A stretch of 64,000 nucleotides of DNA from contig CAZDWZ010000001.1 in the NCBI GenBank assembly GCA_964509425.1, positions 62,001-126,000 of the forward strand, written 5' to 3'. Below are positions 54,004-61,668 of this stretch, one piece after another. Positions within the stretch are counted from its first letter, which is position 1; each line of letters begins with the position of its first letter. The position numbers were made by a program, and so were the translations under genes. This DNA is from CAZDWZ01 sp964509425. Lineage in GTDB: Bacteria; Bdellovibrionota_C; UBA2361; SZUA-149; CAZDWZ01. The notes below the pieces were generated by a model that was given only the letters and a program-made list of their open reading frames with translations, was not told the DNA's origin and searched no databases.

Positions 54004-54462
54004 ATGAAGTTTGTATGCTTGGCGTATCTCAATCTCCACGAATGGTCCGGGAAATCGGAGGCTTACAAGTTACAATTTGAGGAGGATTGTTTCGCGTATG
54101 AGGATGAGTTGCGGGCTCAGGGGCATTTTGTCGACGCTGAAAGTCTCGAAGCCGGCGGCGGACTCAGGCTGCAAATCGAAAACGGTCGTTCCGTAACTCG
54201 AGAGGTCTCAGTTGAAAGGCCAATTGCTTATATCTTGAAGATTGAAGCTCGGGATCTCAATCACGCAATAACACTCGTCGCGGATCATCCACGAGTTTCC
54301 GCCGGAGCTTTTAGTATCTTCTCCTCCGATGTTAGATTGAACGCGCTTCGCTCAGCCCGAGAGCTCAAGCATTCGCTGCAACTAAAATCTCGAATACGAG
54401 CATTTTCAGCCACACACGGAGCGAGCACCAGACCAGGAACTCGAAAAGGGAACGAACGATGA
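54004..54462 (+). CDS. YCII-like protein with lost DGPF motif
   Basis: ATG 54004 follows AAGGGAGCAATTTC. The 152-residue protein starts like YCII proteins (KFVCLAYLNLHEW) and has the later IEARDLNHAITLVADHP helix. The usual DGPF active-site string is replaced by REVSVERP. It carries an extra basic C-terminal tail of about 45 residues. Its stop overlaps the start of the next gene (ATGA). It is probably a diverged member of the cluster. Confidence 0.82.
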   Translation: MKFVCLAYLNLHEWSGKSEAYKLQFEEDCFAYEDELRAQGHFVDAESLEAGGGLRLQIENGRSVTREVSVERPIAYILKIEARDLNHAITLVADHPRVSAGAFSIFSSDVRLNALRSARELKHSLQLKSRIRAFSATHGASTRPGTRKGNER

Positions 54463-54827
54463 AATACATGTTGCTCATCTACGCCGACGAAAATGTTTGG
54501 ACCGAAAGTGAACGTGAATCCTGTTATTCCGAATCCGTTGCACTCACGCACGAACTCGACAAAGCTGGGCAATTTATCGCGGCGTCGCCGCTCCATTCCG
54601 TCTCGACGGCAACAAGTATCCAGATTCGAAGCGGGAAAAGGATAGTGACGGACGGTCCATTTGCAGAAACATCCGAACAGCTTGGAGGCTACTTCCTCGT
54701 GAACGCAGAGAGCCTTGACGACGCAATTGGTATCGCCTCGCGCATTCCAGGCGCACAAAAAGGTACCGTTGAGGTTCGGCCCGTGCTCGAGCTGAGCGGC
54801 CTTCCAAACACAAAAGAAAAAAAATAA
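54459..54827 (+). CDS. YCII (DGPF)-domain protein
   Basis: A 122-residue canonical member: KYMLLIYADENVW at the N-terminus, KRIVTDGPFAETSEQLGGYF in the middle and SLDDAIGIASRIPG at the end. The family fold is ferredoxin-like with a conserved Asp-Gly-Pro-Phe loop. The biochemical role is not settled; some members resemble catalytic YciI. It overlaps the upstream gene and belongs to the ECF42 cluster. Confidence 0.93.
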   Translation: MKYMLLIYADENVWTESERESCYSESVALTHELDKAGQFIAASPLHSVSTATSIQIRSGKRIVTDGPFAETSEQLGGYFLVNAESLDDAIGIASRIPGAQKGTVEVRPVLELSGLPNTKEKK

Positions 54828-54918
54828 TTTTCTGTGTTGTCGATTTCCAACCACGGGCTTCGACTAAGCAGTGAATGAACAAATTTCACGAATCACTTGA
54901 AAACGGGGAGAGCAAAAC

Positions 54919-55344
54919 ATGAAAGTCATGGTGATTGTTAAAGCAACGAAGGATTCTGAAGCCGGGACTTTACCCGATGAGAAGCTGCTGACCGACATGG
55001 GTAATTTTAATGAAGAGTTGGTGAAGGCGGGCGTGATGCTCTCCGGGGACGGATTAAAGCCGAGCTCTCAGGGCGTGAGAGTGCGTTTCTCGGGTAAGGA
55101 TCGCGGAGTGACGAATGGACCCTTCAGCGAAACAAAGGAGCTCATTGCAGGCTTTTGGATCTGGAAGGTAAATTCCATGGACGAGGCCATCGACTGGGTG
55201 AAGAAATGCCCGAACCCTATGCCGGGTGATTCGGATATCGAGATTCGACCGATATTTGAAGCCGAAGATTTTGGTGAAGCATTTACGCCCGAACTTCGAG
55301 AGCAAGAACAGAAGCTTCGAGACCAACTCGCTCGCACGTCCTAA
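54919..55344 (+). CDS. YCII (DGPF)-domain protein, longer form
   Basis: A 141-residue family member with GAGAGCAAAAC before the ATG. It has KVMVIVKATKDSEAG at the start, RGVTNGPFSETKELIAGFW (Asp replaced by Asn in the DGPF loop) and SMDEAIDWVKKCPNP at the end. The C-terminal tail is longer than in the previous member. It is the third YCII-type gene in a row after the sigma factor. Confidence 0.92.
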   Translation: MKVMVIVKATKDSEAGTLPDEKLLTDMGNFNEELVKAGVMLSGDGLKPSSQGVRVRFSGKDRGVTNGPFSETKELIAGFWIWKVNSMDEAIDWVKKCPNPMPGDSDIEIRPIFEAEDFGEAFTPELREQEQKLRDQLARTS

Positions 55345-55370
55345 AAACAAAAAATAACGAGATACCTCTT

Positions 55371-55775
55371 ATGTCAAAAAAAATATTCGTGAATCTTCCG
55401 GTTAAGGACCTCCCAAAATCGATGGAGTTTTTTAAGAAACTGGGATTCTCTTTCAATCCGCAGTTTACCGACGACACTGCTGCTTGCATGGTTATCTCCG
55501 AGGACATTTACTCGATGCTGCTCACGGAGGAAAAATTCAAGACATTCACTCCAAAGACCATTTGTGATGCGGCCAAATCCTCGGAAGTGCTGATCGCGCT
55601 CACCGTCGATAGTCGTCAGGAAGTCGTGGAGCTCGTGGAGAAAGCGGTCAAGTTTGGCGGCAGCTTGTATGCCGACGCAAAAGACTACGGCTTTATGTAT
55701 CAGCATGGTTTCCAAGACCCGGACGGTCATATTTGGGAAATCATCTACATGGATCCAGCGGCCATCCAAAAATAG
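55371..55775 (+). CDS. VOC (glyoxalase/PhnB-like) protein
   Basis: A 134-residue protein with the paired beta-alpha-beta-beta-beta units of the vicinal oxygen chelate fold: KIFVNLPVKDLPKSMEFFKK and GFMYQHGFQDPDGHIWEI. The final segment carries the typical D-P-D-G-H-x-W-E signature. It has been found together with YCII proteins in other ECF42 clusters. The substrate is unknown. A terminator follows. Confidence 0.9.
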   Translation: MSKKIFVNLPVKDLPKSMEFFKKLGFSFNPQFTDDTAACMVISEDIYSMLLTEEKFKTFTPKTICDAAKSSEVLIALTVDSRQEVVELVEKAVKFGGSLYADAKDYGFMYQHGFQDPDGHIWEIIYMDPAAIQK

Positions 55776-55814
55776 CTTTGTCCGTCGCCTTTGGATCCAT
55801 CACCAGAGGCCCTT

Positions 55815-55838
55815 GGGAGGGACAGTGTTGTCCCTCCC
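55815..55838 (+). terminator. Terminator of the ECF42 cluster
   Basis: GGGAGGGACA and TGTCCCTCCC form a perfect 10-bp stem around GTGT, followed by the T-rich TATTCTATTTC. Confidence 0.85.
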
Positions 55839-56002
55839 TATTCTATTTCAGCAATTCTCCATCCGAATCCCTCTTCTCCGCCTGTCAGAAGGCGGCCGCC
55901 ACCAGCATATTGAAAGTCCGGAGCTTTCGCCTCGAGCATCAAAGCGGTATTAATCGTCCGAAATTGAGACCGGCACAGCCGTCTCCAAAAAGCGCGTGAC
56001 TC

Positions 56003-56704
56003 TTGAATTCGAATTCCAACGAAGAACTCTCTCTAGAAGAACCTGCATCGCGGCGACCACTCAGGAGTCGGGACACGGCCTGGGCCAAGTACGCCGCAGG
56101 TAAGCTCGCAGCTCGTAACATCTCGCCCAATCAGGTTTCGCTATTCAGCATCGCCGCGGCTGCTTTAGCTGGATGCTGCCTCGTTCTCACCCGTGCGGTT
56201 CCGGGAAATGGGGCAAATGTCCTGTTCGTGCTTGCTGCCGGTTTCGTCCAACTCCGATTGCTCTGCAATTTGCTGGATGGAATGCTCGCGATTGAAGCTG
56301 GCAAACAATCAAAGAGTGGTGGCTTGTATAATGAACTTCCCGATCGGATTGCGGACATTCTCATCCTGTTTGCATTCGCGTTGACCGTCGTCCCCTCCGA
56401 AATCTCATTCTTCCCGAATCCCGCACCGTATCTCGGGGCCTGCACCGTTACACTCGCACTTCTCACCGCATACGTCCGCGCGCTTGGTGCGTCACTTACC
56501 GGAGAGCAAGATTTCATAGGACCGATGGCCAAACAGCACCGGATGGCAGCAGTCACGGTGACCTGTCTCATCGTTGCGTTTTTCGTAAACGCTGAATCTG
56601 AGCGCTTGGTTCTTCTTGCTGGAAATATCGTGATCCTCTTTGGCACCGCGTTGACATTCTTCAGGAGGTCTCAACGTCTCTTGAAGAAACTTGAGGCCGA
56701 ATGA
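56003..56704 (+). CDS. CDP-alcohol phosphatidyltransferase
   Basis: The start is read as TTG 56003 and is uncertain. The 233-residue membrane protein has about six hydrophobic helices. The CDP-alcohol signature is DGMLAIEAGKQSKSGGLYNE followed by LPDRIAD, a family variant in which the second part reads N-E-x2-D-x3-D. The enzyme joins a CDP-activated lipid to an alcohol or to another phospholipid. It is the first gene of a coupled three-gene operon (ATGA overlap with the acyltransferase gene). Confidence 0.88.
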   Translation: MNSNSNEELSLEEPASRRPLRSRDTAWAKYAAGKLAARNISPNQVSLFSIAAAALAGCCLVLTRAVPGNGANVLFVLAAGFVQLRLLCNLLDGMLAIEAGKQSKSGGLYNELPDRIADILILFAFALTVVPSEISFFPNPAPYLGACTVTLALLTAYVRALGASLTGEQDFIGPMAKQHRMAAVTVTCLIVAFFVNAESERLVLLAGNIVILFGTALTFFRRSQRLLKKLEAE

Positions 56705-57297
56705 TCTCCGCCTTTTGTCTCGCGGCAACGAAAGCAGTTACGGGAGCCCAGGCGCGATGGAAGGGCTGTGATCCAGAAAATCGCCAGCGAGTCTACTTTG
56801 CAAACCACTCAAGCAATCTTGACCTGCCGGCGATTTGGTCGTCGTTGCCGAGAGAGTTGAGAGTCAAGACCCGGCCCGTTGCTGCCGCGGACTATTGGCA
56901 ACATTCCGCGCTGCGCAGATATCTCGCGCAAGAGGTTTTCCGGGCTCTACTCATCGAGAGGAAAGGTTCAGGGAGGCTCGCTGCATTTAACGCCATGCTG
57001 GGCGCTCTCGACGAAGGAAGTTCGCTCATAATCTTCCCAGAGGGTACTCGAACGCAGGGTCATTCAGTGACCGATTTCAAGAGCGGACTGTATTTCCTGG
57101 CAAGAGAGCGGCCGGATATTCAGTTCATTCCGACGTATTTGGAAAACCTAAATCGCGTCCTTCCAAAAGGTGAGAAGCTTCTCGTACCCATACTTTGCAG
57201 CATCACCTTCGGCACTCCGCTTTCGGTGAATTCTGGGGAAGGCAAAGCGGAGTTCCTGCATCGAGCGAAATCAGAGTTGGAGAGTTTGAAAGTATGA
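56701..57297 (+). CDS. PlsC-type 1-acylglycerol-3-phosphate acyltransferase
   Basis: A 198-residue acyltransferase with the HX4D box NHSSNLD and the FPEGTR box. PTYLENLNRVLP is the further family region. The start overlaps the previous stop (ATGA) and its own stop overlaps the next start, so the three genes are translated in step. It probably makes phosphatidic acid or acylates a related lipid for the next enzyme. Confidence 0.93.
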   Translation: MISAFCLAATKAVTGAQARWKGCDPENRQRVYFANHSSNLDLPAIWSSLPRELRVKTRPVAAADYWQHSALRRYLAQEVFRALLIERKGSGRLAAFNAMLGALDEGSSLIIFPEGTRTQGHSVTDFKSGLYFLARERPDIQFIPTYLENLNRVLPKGEKLLVPILCSITFGTPLSVNSGEGKAEFLHRAKSELESLKV

Positions 57298-58247
57298 ACC
57301 TCATTACCCCCGGACATGAGCTCCGCTCCATTCTCCTGCTGCTCTACTCACTCCTGGCCCTCTCAACCGTGGTTTCCTGGGGGCTGTCGCTGCGCGCTTC
57401 TAGCGAAGAAAAAAGAAAAACCATGAGCAACGTAACCGCGCGAATTTGGGCGTGGTGGTTGATGCTGTTTTTCCTGTCGTTGGCACTCGTCCTCGGTCCG
57501 GTTGCGACGACACTGCTTTTCACTATTGTTTCATTCTGTGCGCTTCGGGAATTCATCACCCTGACGCCAACCGCGCCGGGGGATCATCGAACTTTGTTCT
57601 GGGTATTCTTCTTCTTTTTGCCGGTCCAATATCTCTTCGTTGGTTCAAATTGGTACGGCATGTTTGCGATTTTTGTTCCGGTCTACGCCTTTCTGTTCCT
57701 CCCGCTGCGCAGCGTACTTGCCGGTGACTGCGAAAGGTTTCTTGAAAGGGCCGCCAAGATTCAGTGGGGCCTGATGATCTGCGTGTACTGCGTGAGTCAC
57801 GCCCCTGCCCTCCTGATGCTGTCGATCCCCGGATACGAAGGCCGGAACGCCGAGCTGCTTCTCTTTCTCGTCATCGTGGTGGAGCTGAGCGACATCCTGC
57901 AGTTCGTGTGGGGAAAGACTTACGGACAACGGCCTATAGCACCGGCGGTAAGCCCGAATAAAACTATCGAAGGGTTTGTCGGAGGAATTCTGTCTGCAAC
58001 TGTCGTAGGAGCATTGCTTTCGACAATCACTCCATTCACGATTTCGCAGGCGTTCCTTGTGTCGCTTCTTATTTGCCTTGTCGGTTTTTCCGGCGGACTC
58101 GTGATGTCAGCGATCAAACGAGATCGGGGAGTGAAGGATTACGGCACGATGCTGAGTGGACACGGCGGAATGATGGACCGCATCGACTCACTCTGCTTCT
58201 CTGCACCCATCTTTTTTCACGTCGTTCGTTATTTTTTCACGGTCTAG
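57294..58247 (+). CDS. CdsA-type phosphatidate cytidylyltransferase
   Basis: ATG 57294 overlaps the preceding stop. The 317-residue inner-membrane protein has about eight hydrophobic segments. The C-terminal signature is RDRGVKDYGTMLSGHGGMMD followed by RIDS, matching the CdsA family S-x-x-K-R-x2-x-K-D-(F/Y)-x7-PGHGG-x2-DR-x-D. It makes CDP-diacylglycerol. The gene trio parallels the E. coli ynbAB arrangement of a CDP-alcohol transferase plus a CdsA-like enzyme. Confidence 0.93.
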   Translation: MNLITPGHELRSILLLLYSLLALSTVVSWGLSLRASSEEKRKTMSNVTARIWAWWLMLFFLSLALVLGPVATTLLFTIVSFCALREFITLTPTAPGDHRTLFWVFFFFLPVQYLFVGSNWYGMFAIFVPVYAFLFLPLRSVLAGDCERFLERAAKIQWGLMICVYCVSHAPALLMLSIPGYEGRNAELLLFLVIVVELSDILQFVWGKTYGQRPIAPAVSPNKTIEGFVGGILSATVVGALLSTITPFTISQAFLVSLLICLVGFSGGLVMSAIKRDRGVKDYGTMLSGHGGMMDRIDSLCFSAPIFFHVVRYFFTV

Positions 58248-58254
58248 AGGTTAC

Positions 58255-58587
58255 TCATTCACCGTAGATAATGATCTCATCCCGGCTCCAGATTCCAAGG
58301 AGGATGGACTCACGCCGAGAGTCGCAGCCGTAAACCGTCTCGATCCCACTTCGGCGAGCGATATCGCCTATGGCTCTCGTGTCCCATTCGGCTGAAAGGT
58401 CGACCTGGGTCGTTGGCACTTTCACGCGCTTCGAACTTCCCACCGCGGATTTAGAGCCAAACTTGGTCCCTCGAAGGTCGTGGCAGAACGGCTGAATCGT
58501 GTCGGTATAGAGAAGTCCCCGCGGCACGACACCGCAACCAACGTTTACGAGCAACAATAATGCAAGGAAGGTCGTTTTAATCGCCAT
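58255..58587 (-). CDS. TRL-family lipoprotein, downstream copy
   Basis: ATG 58587 lies inside the last codons of the upstream gene (11-bp overlap). The 110-residue product has a lipoprotein signal (FLALLLLVNVGC). The TRL-type domain runs from GLLYTDTIQPF through GTKFGSKSAVG to IARRSGIETVYGCDSR and IIIYGE at the end. TRL proteins are named for their occurrence near tRNA genes, but no tRNA lies here. It is a paralogue of the next gene. Confidence 0.85.
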   Translation of the reverse strand: MAIKTTFLALLLLVNVGCGVVPRGLLYTDTIQPFCHDLRGTKFGSKSAVGSSKRVKVPTTQVDLSAEWDTRAIGDIARRSGIETVYGCDSRRESILLGIWSRDEIIIYGE

Positions 58588-58882
58588 AGACGATCGTATC
58601 CCGGCGGGTATAAAGCCCAAAGAGATACGTCTCGACACCCATGTCCATATGGTTGGCAACGGTGATGCCGCCGTTCTTCATCGCCTTCTCCACTCCGGCA
58701 TCTCCCCAGGCAACGAGCCACAGGACGGAACGGTTCGTTGACACACCTCTTTTCGCACCGAGCTTTGTTTCCCAGAGGTCCTCATCCAAAGGAAATTGGA
58801 TATTCGAATAAAGACAACCCGACACCGAAAGCAAGAGGCTGAGAAGCACTCCAATGCAGACAGACTTCCCGAACAGTTTCAT
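58577..58882 (-). CDS. TRL-family lipoprotein, upstream copy
   Basis: ATG 58882 follows GAGGAGAACTGCGGAT. The 101-residue product has a lipoprotein signal (GVLLSLLLSVSGC). The TRL-type domain shows GVSTNRSVLWLVAWGDAGVE, KAMKNGGI and RDTIVYGD at the end. It is co-transcribed with the second copy, which starts inside its last codons. The family role is unknown; both are predicted to be anchored in the envelope. Confidence 0.88.
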   Translation of the reverse strand: MKLFGKSVCIGVLLSLLLSVSGCLYSNIQFPLDEDLWETKLGAKRGVSTNRSVLWLVAWGDAGVEKAMKNGGITVANHMDMGVETYLFGLYTRRDTIVYGD

Positions 58883-58923
58883 ATCCGCAGTTCTCCTCGC
58901 TCTTCACTTCATTTTTACACGGT

Positions 58924-59406
58924 TCATGAGGCGTCCGGCGGCTTCTCAACCTTCGTCCGCTTCGTAAGCTCCTCGATTACGGTCGAGGTATCATCGATTG
59001 TTAAATCTCTGAATCGGAACTCATAGCCGTTTCCACCTGCAGTGGAAATACCGACATCGCTCAGGCTCAGTACGCTCTGCCATACCGATTGCGACATGTT
59101 GAAATCGGTTACCCTCGCAATCGGGGCCCGCTTGATATCTTTTGCTAGAATCCCTTCTTTCGTCTGCACGTAGTCGTCGGTGATCGTGTAGAGGGTGAAC
59201 AAACGGACGAAGTGAGCCGTGATCAAAATTCCGGTCACTGCCATCAACGCAACCGCAAGAAGGTAATCGCCGTGAAACTCCGCACCAAGCTTGAAGTAGG
59301 CCGCTAGACCGGCGCCTCCGATCAGGAGACAAAAAAGATGAGTCTGTCGCAACGATGGACGGAACCGGAGCTCCATTTTTGATTCTGATTTGGTCTCTTC
59401 CGCCAT
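58924..59406 (-). CDS. Bacterial PH-domain (bPH2) membrane protein
   Basis: ATG 59406 (MAEETKSESKMELRFRP) is likely; a GTG at 59412 is also possible. Two membrane helices (THLFCLLIGGAGLAAYFKLG and YLLAVALMAVTGILITAHFV) are followed by the bPH2 domain. The segment DDYVQTKEGILAKDIKRAPI with ARVTDFNMSQSVWQSVLSLS after it is the family signature. It is of the YdbS/YdbT type, with the ligand or partner unknown. It has 160 residues. Confidence 0.88.
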   Translation of the reverse strand: MAEETKSESKMELRFRPSLRQTHLFCLLIGGAGLAAYFKLGAEFHGDYLLAVALMAVTGILITAHFVRLFTLYTITDDYVQTKEGILAKDIKRAPIARVTDFNMSQSVWQSVLSLSDVGISTAGGNGYEFRFRDLTIDDTSTVIEELTKRTKVEKPPDAS

Positions 59407-59480
59407 CGCCACTGTTCCCTACACCGGTGCCCAGTCCCCATGATGCCAGTTCAGGCATAAAAGAGCTAGACTTAGGAGCA

Positions 59481-59515
59481 CTTGCACAGTCTGCACTCCC
59501 ACCATACAGTGCAAG
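59481..59515 (+). promoter_or_regulatory. Promoter of the redoxin gene with overlapping inverted repeat
   Basis: TTGCAC (59482-59487), 17 bases, TACAGT (59505-59510), then a 5' leader of about 20 bases to the ATG at 59536. CTTGCAC and GTGCAAG (59481-59487 and 59509-59515) form a perfect 7-bp inverted repeat spanning both boxes, a likely operator. Confidence 0.6.
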
Positions 59516-59535
59516 CACTTTCAGGAGAGAAAATT

Positions 59536-60168
59536 ATGAAGCTTCGATTCCGCGGATTTGTTTTGGTTTTGTCGGCGTTATTCTTCGCCCTCGGCGTCTC
59601 AATGTCGGACGTCTCGTCCAGCTCGGCGGTAGAGCTCAACCGACCCGCTCCTGAATTCACACTAACGAGCTACGACGGGAAGCCTGTCTCTTTGGCGGAC
59701 TTCAAAGGCAAAACAGTGGTTCTCGAATGGTTCAATCCTGAGTGCCCGTTTGTGATGAAGCACTACAAATCGGGTCACATGCAAAAGATGCAAGCTCAAG
59801 CCAAGAAGGAAGGCGTCATCTGGTTGAGCATCAACTCGACCGACAGCAAGCATAAAAACTTTCAAACGGCCGAAGATATTTCTCAGTTCAAAAAGGAAAA
59901 CTCCGTGAAGGATACTGAGTTGTTGGTGGACCCGGACGGAAAGGTCGGTAAGCTCTATCACGCGAAGACCACTCCCCACATGTTCGTCATCAACTCAGAA
60001 GGCACTCTCGTTTACGACGGCGCTATCGACGATCAGGCAGACAGTGACGGAGAACCGGATAAAGCAAAAAACTTCGTCAGTCTCGCCCTGGAGGACCTGA
60101 AGTCCGGGAAAAAAGTAAGTACCGCAGCAACCAGCCCATACGGGTGCTCCGTCAAATATGCGACGTAA
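59536..60168 (+). CDS. Exported AhpC/TSA-type redoxin
   Basis: ATG 59536 follows GGAGAG. The 210-residue product has a signal peptide (FVLVLSALFFALGVSMSDVSS) and a redoxin domain: RPAPEFTLTSYDGKPVSLADF and FNPECPFVMKHY, with one Cys at the peroxidatic place rather than CxxC. TPHMFVINSEGTLVYDG follows. A second Cys lies near the end in SPYGCSVKY, a family-typical C-terminal motif. It probably reduces peroxides or disulfides in the periplasm. The promoter contains an inverted repeat. Confidence 0.9.
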   Translation: MKLRFRGFVLVLSALFFALGVSMSDVSSSSAVELNRPAPEFTLTSYDGKPVSLADFKGKTVVLEWFNPECPFVMKHYKSGHMQKMQAQAKKEGVIWLSINSTDSKHKNFQTAEDISQFKKENSVKDTELLVDPDGKVGKLYHAKTTPHMFVINSEGTLVYDGAIDDQADSDGEPDKAKNFVSLALEDLKSGKKVSTAATSPYGCSVKYAT

Positions 60169-60295
60169 TTTCGTGCGGAGTGTCGTTCTCGGTTTCCGGA
60201 CCTCGTGAATTCTGAGGCGGCAATATCGCGAAGGAACGCGAAGAGAGACTGGGCAGAGCGAACGATGTTGAATCGCGCGTCAGGATGAAGAATAA

Positions 60296-60736
60296 CTAGC
60301 CGCGGCTGAAGAAGCTCCGTTTCTTCTTGATGCACGAAATGTGCGGCTTCTCGTCATCGTCATCATCGAGCACCATCTCGATTCCCGTGAGGATCTGCTT
60401 GGCTGAAAACGGCTTCGAAATATAGTAATTTACCGAACACTCGTTGTAGCCTTTCATCACGTCTTCAGTGCTGCCCTTTGCGCTTAGGAGGATGATCGGA
60501 ATATTGGCCGTGCCTTCGTTCTGCTTCAGGTGACTCGCAACATCATAACCGGACATCCTCGGCATCATGATATCGAGGATCATGACGTCCGGTTGACGCC
60601 CTCGGACATAATCCAAAGCTTCCAGGCCATTCGAGCACTGGGCGACGTCATAGCCGCCTTCAGAAAGAATTTTTTTCAGAATTGAGCGGCAGTCCGAATC
60701 GTCATCGACGATAAGTACGTGCTTTTGCTTCGACAT
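60296..60736 (-). CDS. Single-domain response regulator
   Basis: ATG 60736 follows GGAGGATACA. The 146-residue protein is a receiver domain: VLIVDDDSD (acidic pocket), MILDIMMP (phospho-accepting Asp near residue 53), ILLSAKG (Ser/Lys) and ISKPFSAKQ. A short acidic patch (DDDDDE) and basic tail follow instead of an output domain. No histidine kinase gene is nearby. A sigma70-type promoter precedes it. Confidence 0.93.
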   Translation of the reverse strand: MSKQKHVLIVDDDSDCRSILKKILSEGGYDVAQCSNGLEALDYVRGRQPDVMILDIMMPRMSGYDVASHLKQNEGTANIPIILLSAKGSTEDVMKGYNECSVNYYISKPFSAKQILTGIEMVLDDDDDEKPHISCIKKKRSFFSRG

Positions 60737-60764
60737 TGTATCCTCCGTAAATCCCCTCATTCCA

Positions 60765-60793
60765 ATTATCGGCACATCCGGGGATGGGCTCAA
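60765..60793 (-). promoter_or_regulatory. Promoter of the response regulator gene
   Basis: On the minus strand TTGAGC (60793-60788), 17 bases, then GATAAT (60770-60765). The start codon lies 29 bases downstream behind GGAGGATACA. Confidence 0.55.
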
Positions 60794-60914
60794 GCGCAAG
60801 AAGTGGATTTTTTTTGAGGAGTTACAGGAAATTTTCTGAATAAGAGGCGCTTGTGCTTCCTGCCTTTCCTATTCTAAAAAATCCCCAGATTACTCGACCA
60901 TTCGAGGGCAACCT

Positions 60915-61604
60915 ATGCGAAGAAGTTCTATTCTCCTGCTCGTCCTTTCACTTTCCGCCTGCTCCCACGGGTTCAATCGTGAGAACCTTAAAAAGGAGCT
61001 GGGCAATCCTGCCGCGTATCAAACGGAGGTGAAAGAGGAGGATGGTCCGGTAACCGCGGAGCAAATTCAGGCTGCTCGGGGGCTCAAGCCTCAACTTTGG
61101 TTTCCGTTTTCACTGGCTGTCTACGACTCCGGCGGGTGCGGTTGGACGTCTGGTTTCAAGGAAGACTTTCAAAAAAGCGCCGAGCTTCTGAAGAAGCGAG
61201 GGATCGTCTCTCAAATGTTTATGATGTCGTCGTTGGTCGCGACCCAAAACGACTTGGCGGCGGTGCGACTTGCGGCCGCGAAGCACGGCGCGGACGCCGT
61301 GCTGTATCTGCGCTGCGTAGAACAAGAGGACAAATATCTAAACTCCTTCTCCCTCCTCTACCTGACAATTCTCGGATACTGGGCCGCGCCCGGTACCAGC
61401 ATTGACGTGTTGCTGATGCTTCAGGGCGCGATGTGGGACGTCGGAAACGAGTATCTCTATCTCACCGTCGAGTCGGAGGCAGAGGGCAGCGTCTGGGGCC
61501 CCGGCGCGACTGTCGACGCGAAGAACGCGCGAGAGCGCGCAAAAAAGAAGGCGCTCGAGAGTTTCTCTGAGGAGCTCGTCGAGCGAATGACCGCGTTAAA
61601 ATGA
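60915..61604 (+). CDS. Lipoprotein, unknown
   Basis: The 229-residue product has a lipoprotein signal (ILLLVLSLSAC). It contains KPQLWFPFSLAVYDSGGCGW near residue 58, a helical middle (EDFQKSAELLKKRGIVS) and an AAKHGADAVLYLRC segment followed by a hydrophobic part. The pattern of a small exported domain with a later GADAVL element resembles envelope-stress lipoproteins. No family name can be given. Confidence 0.72.
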   Translation: MRRSSILLLVLSLSACSHGFNRENLKKELGNPAAYQTEVKEEDGPVTAEQIQAARGLKPQLWFPFSLAVYDSGGCGWTSGFKEDFQKSAELLKKRGIVSQMFMMSSLVATQNDLAAVRLAAAKHGADAVLYLRCVEQEDKYLNSFSLLYLTILGYWAAPGTSIDVLLMLQGAMWDVGNEYLYLTVESEAEGSVWGPGATVDAKNARERAKKKALESFSEELVERMTALK

Positions 61605-61668
61605 CGTTTGGCGGAGATCTCGCCAAAGGATCACTCCATATTCGTGAACTTGTCTGAGCGGGAGGTAA

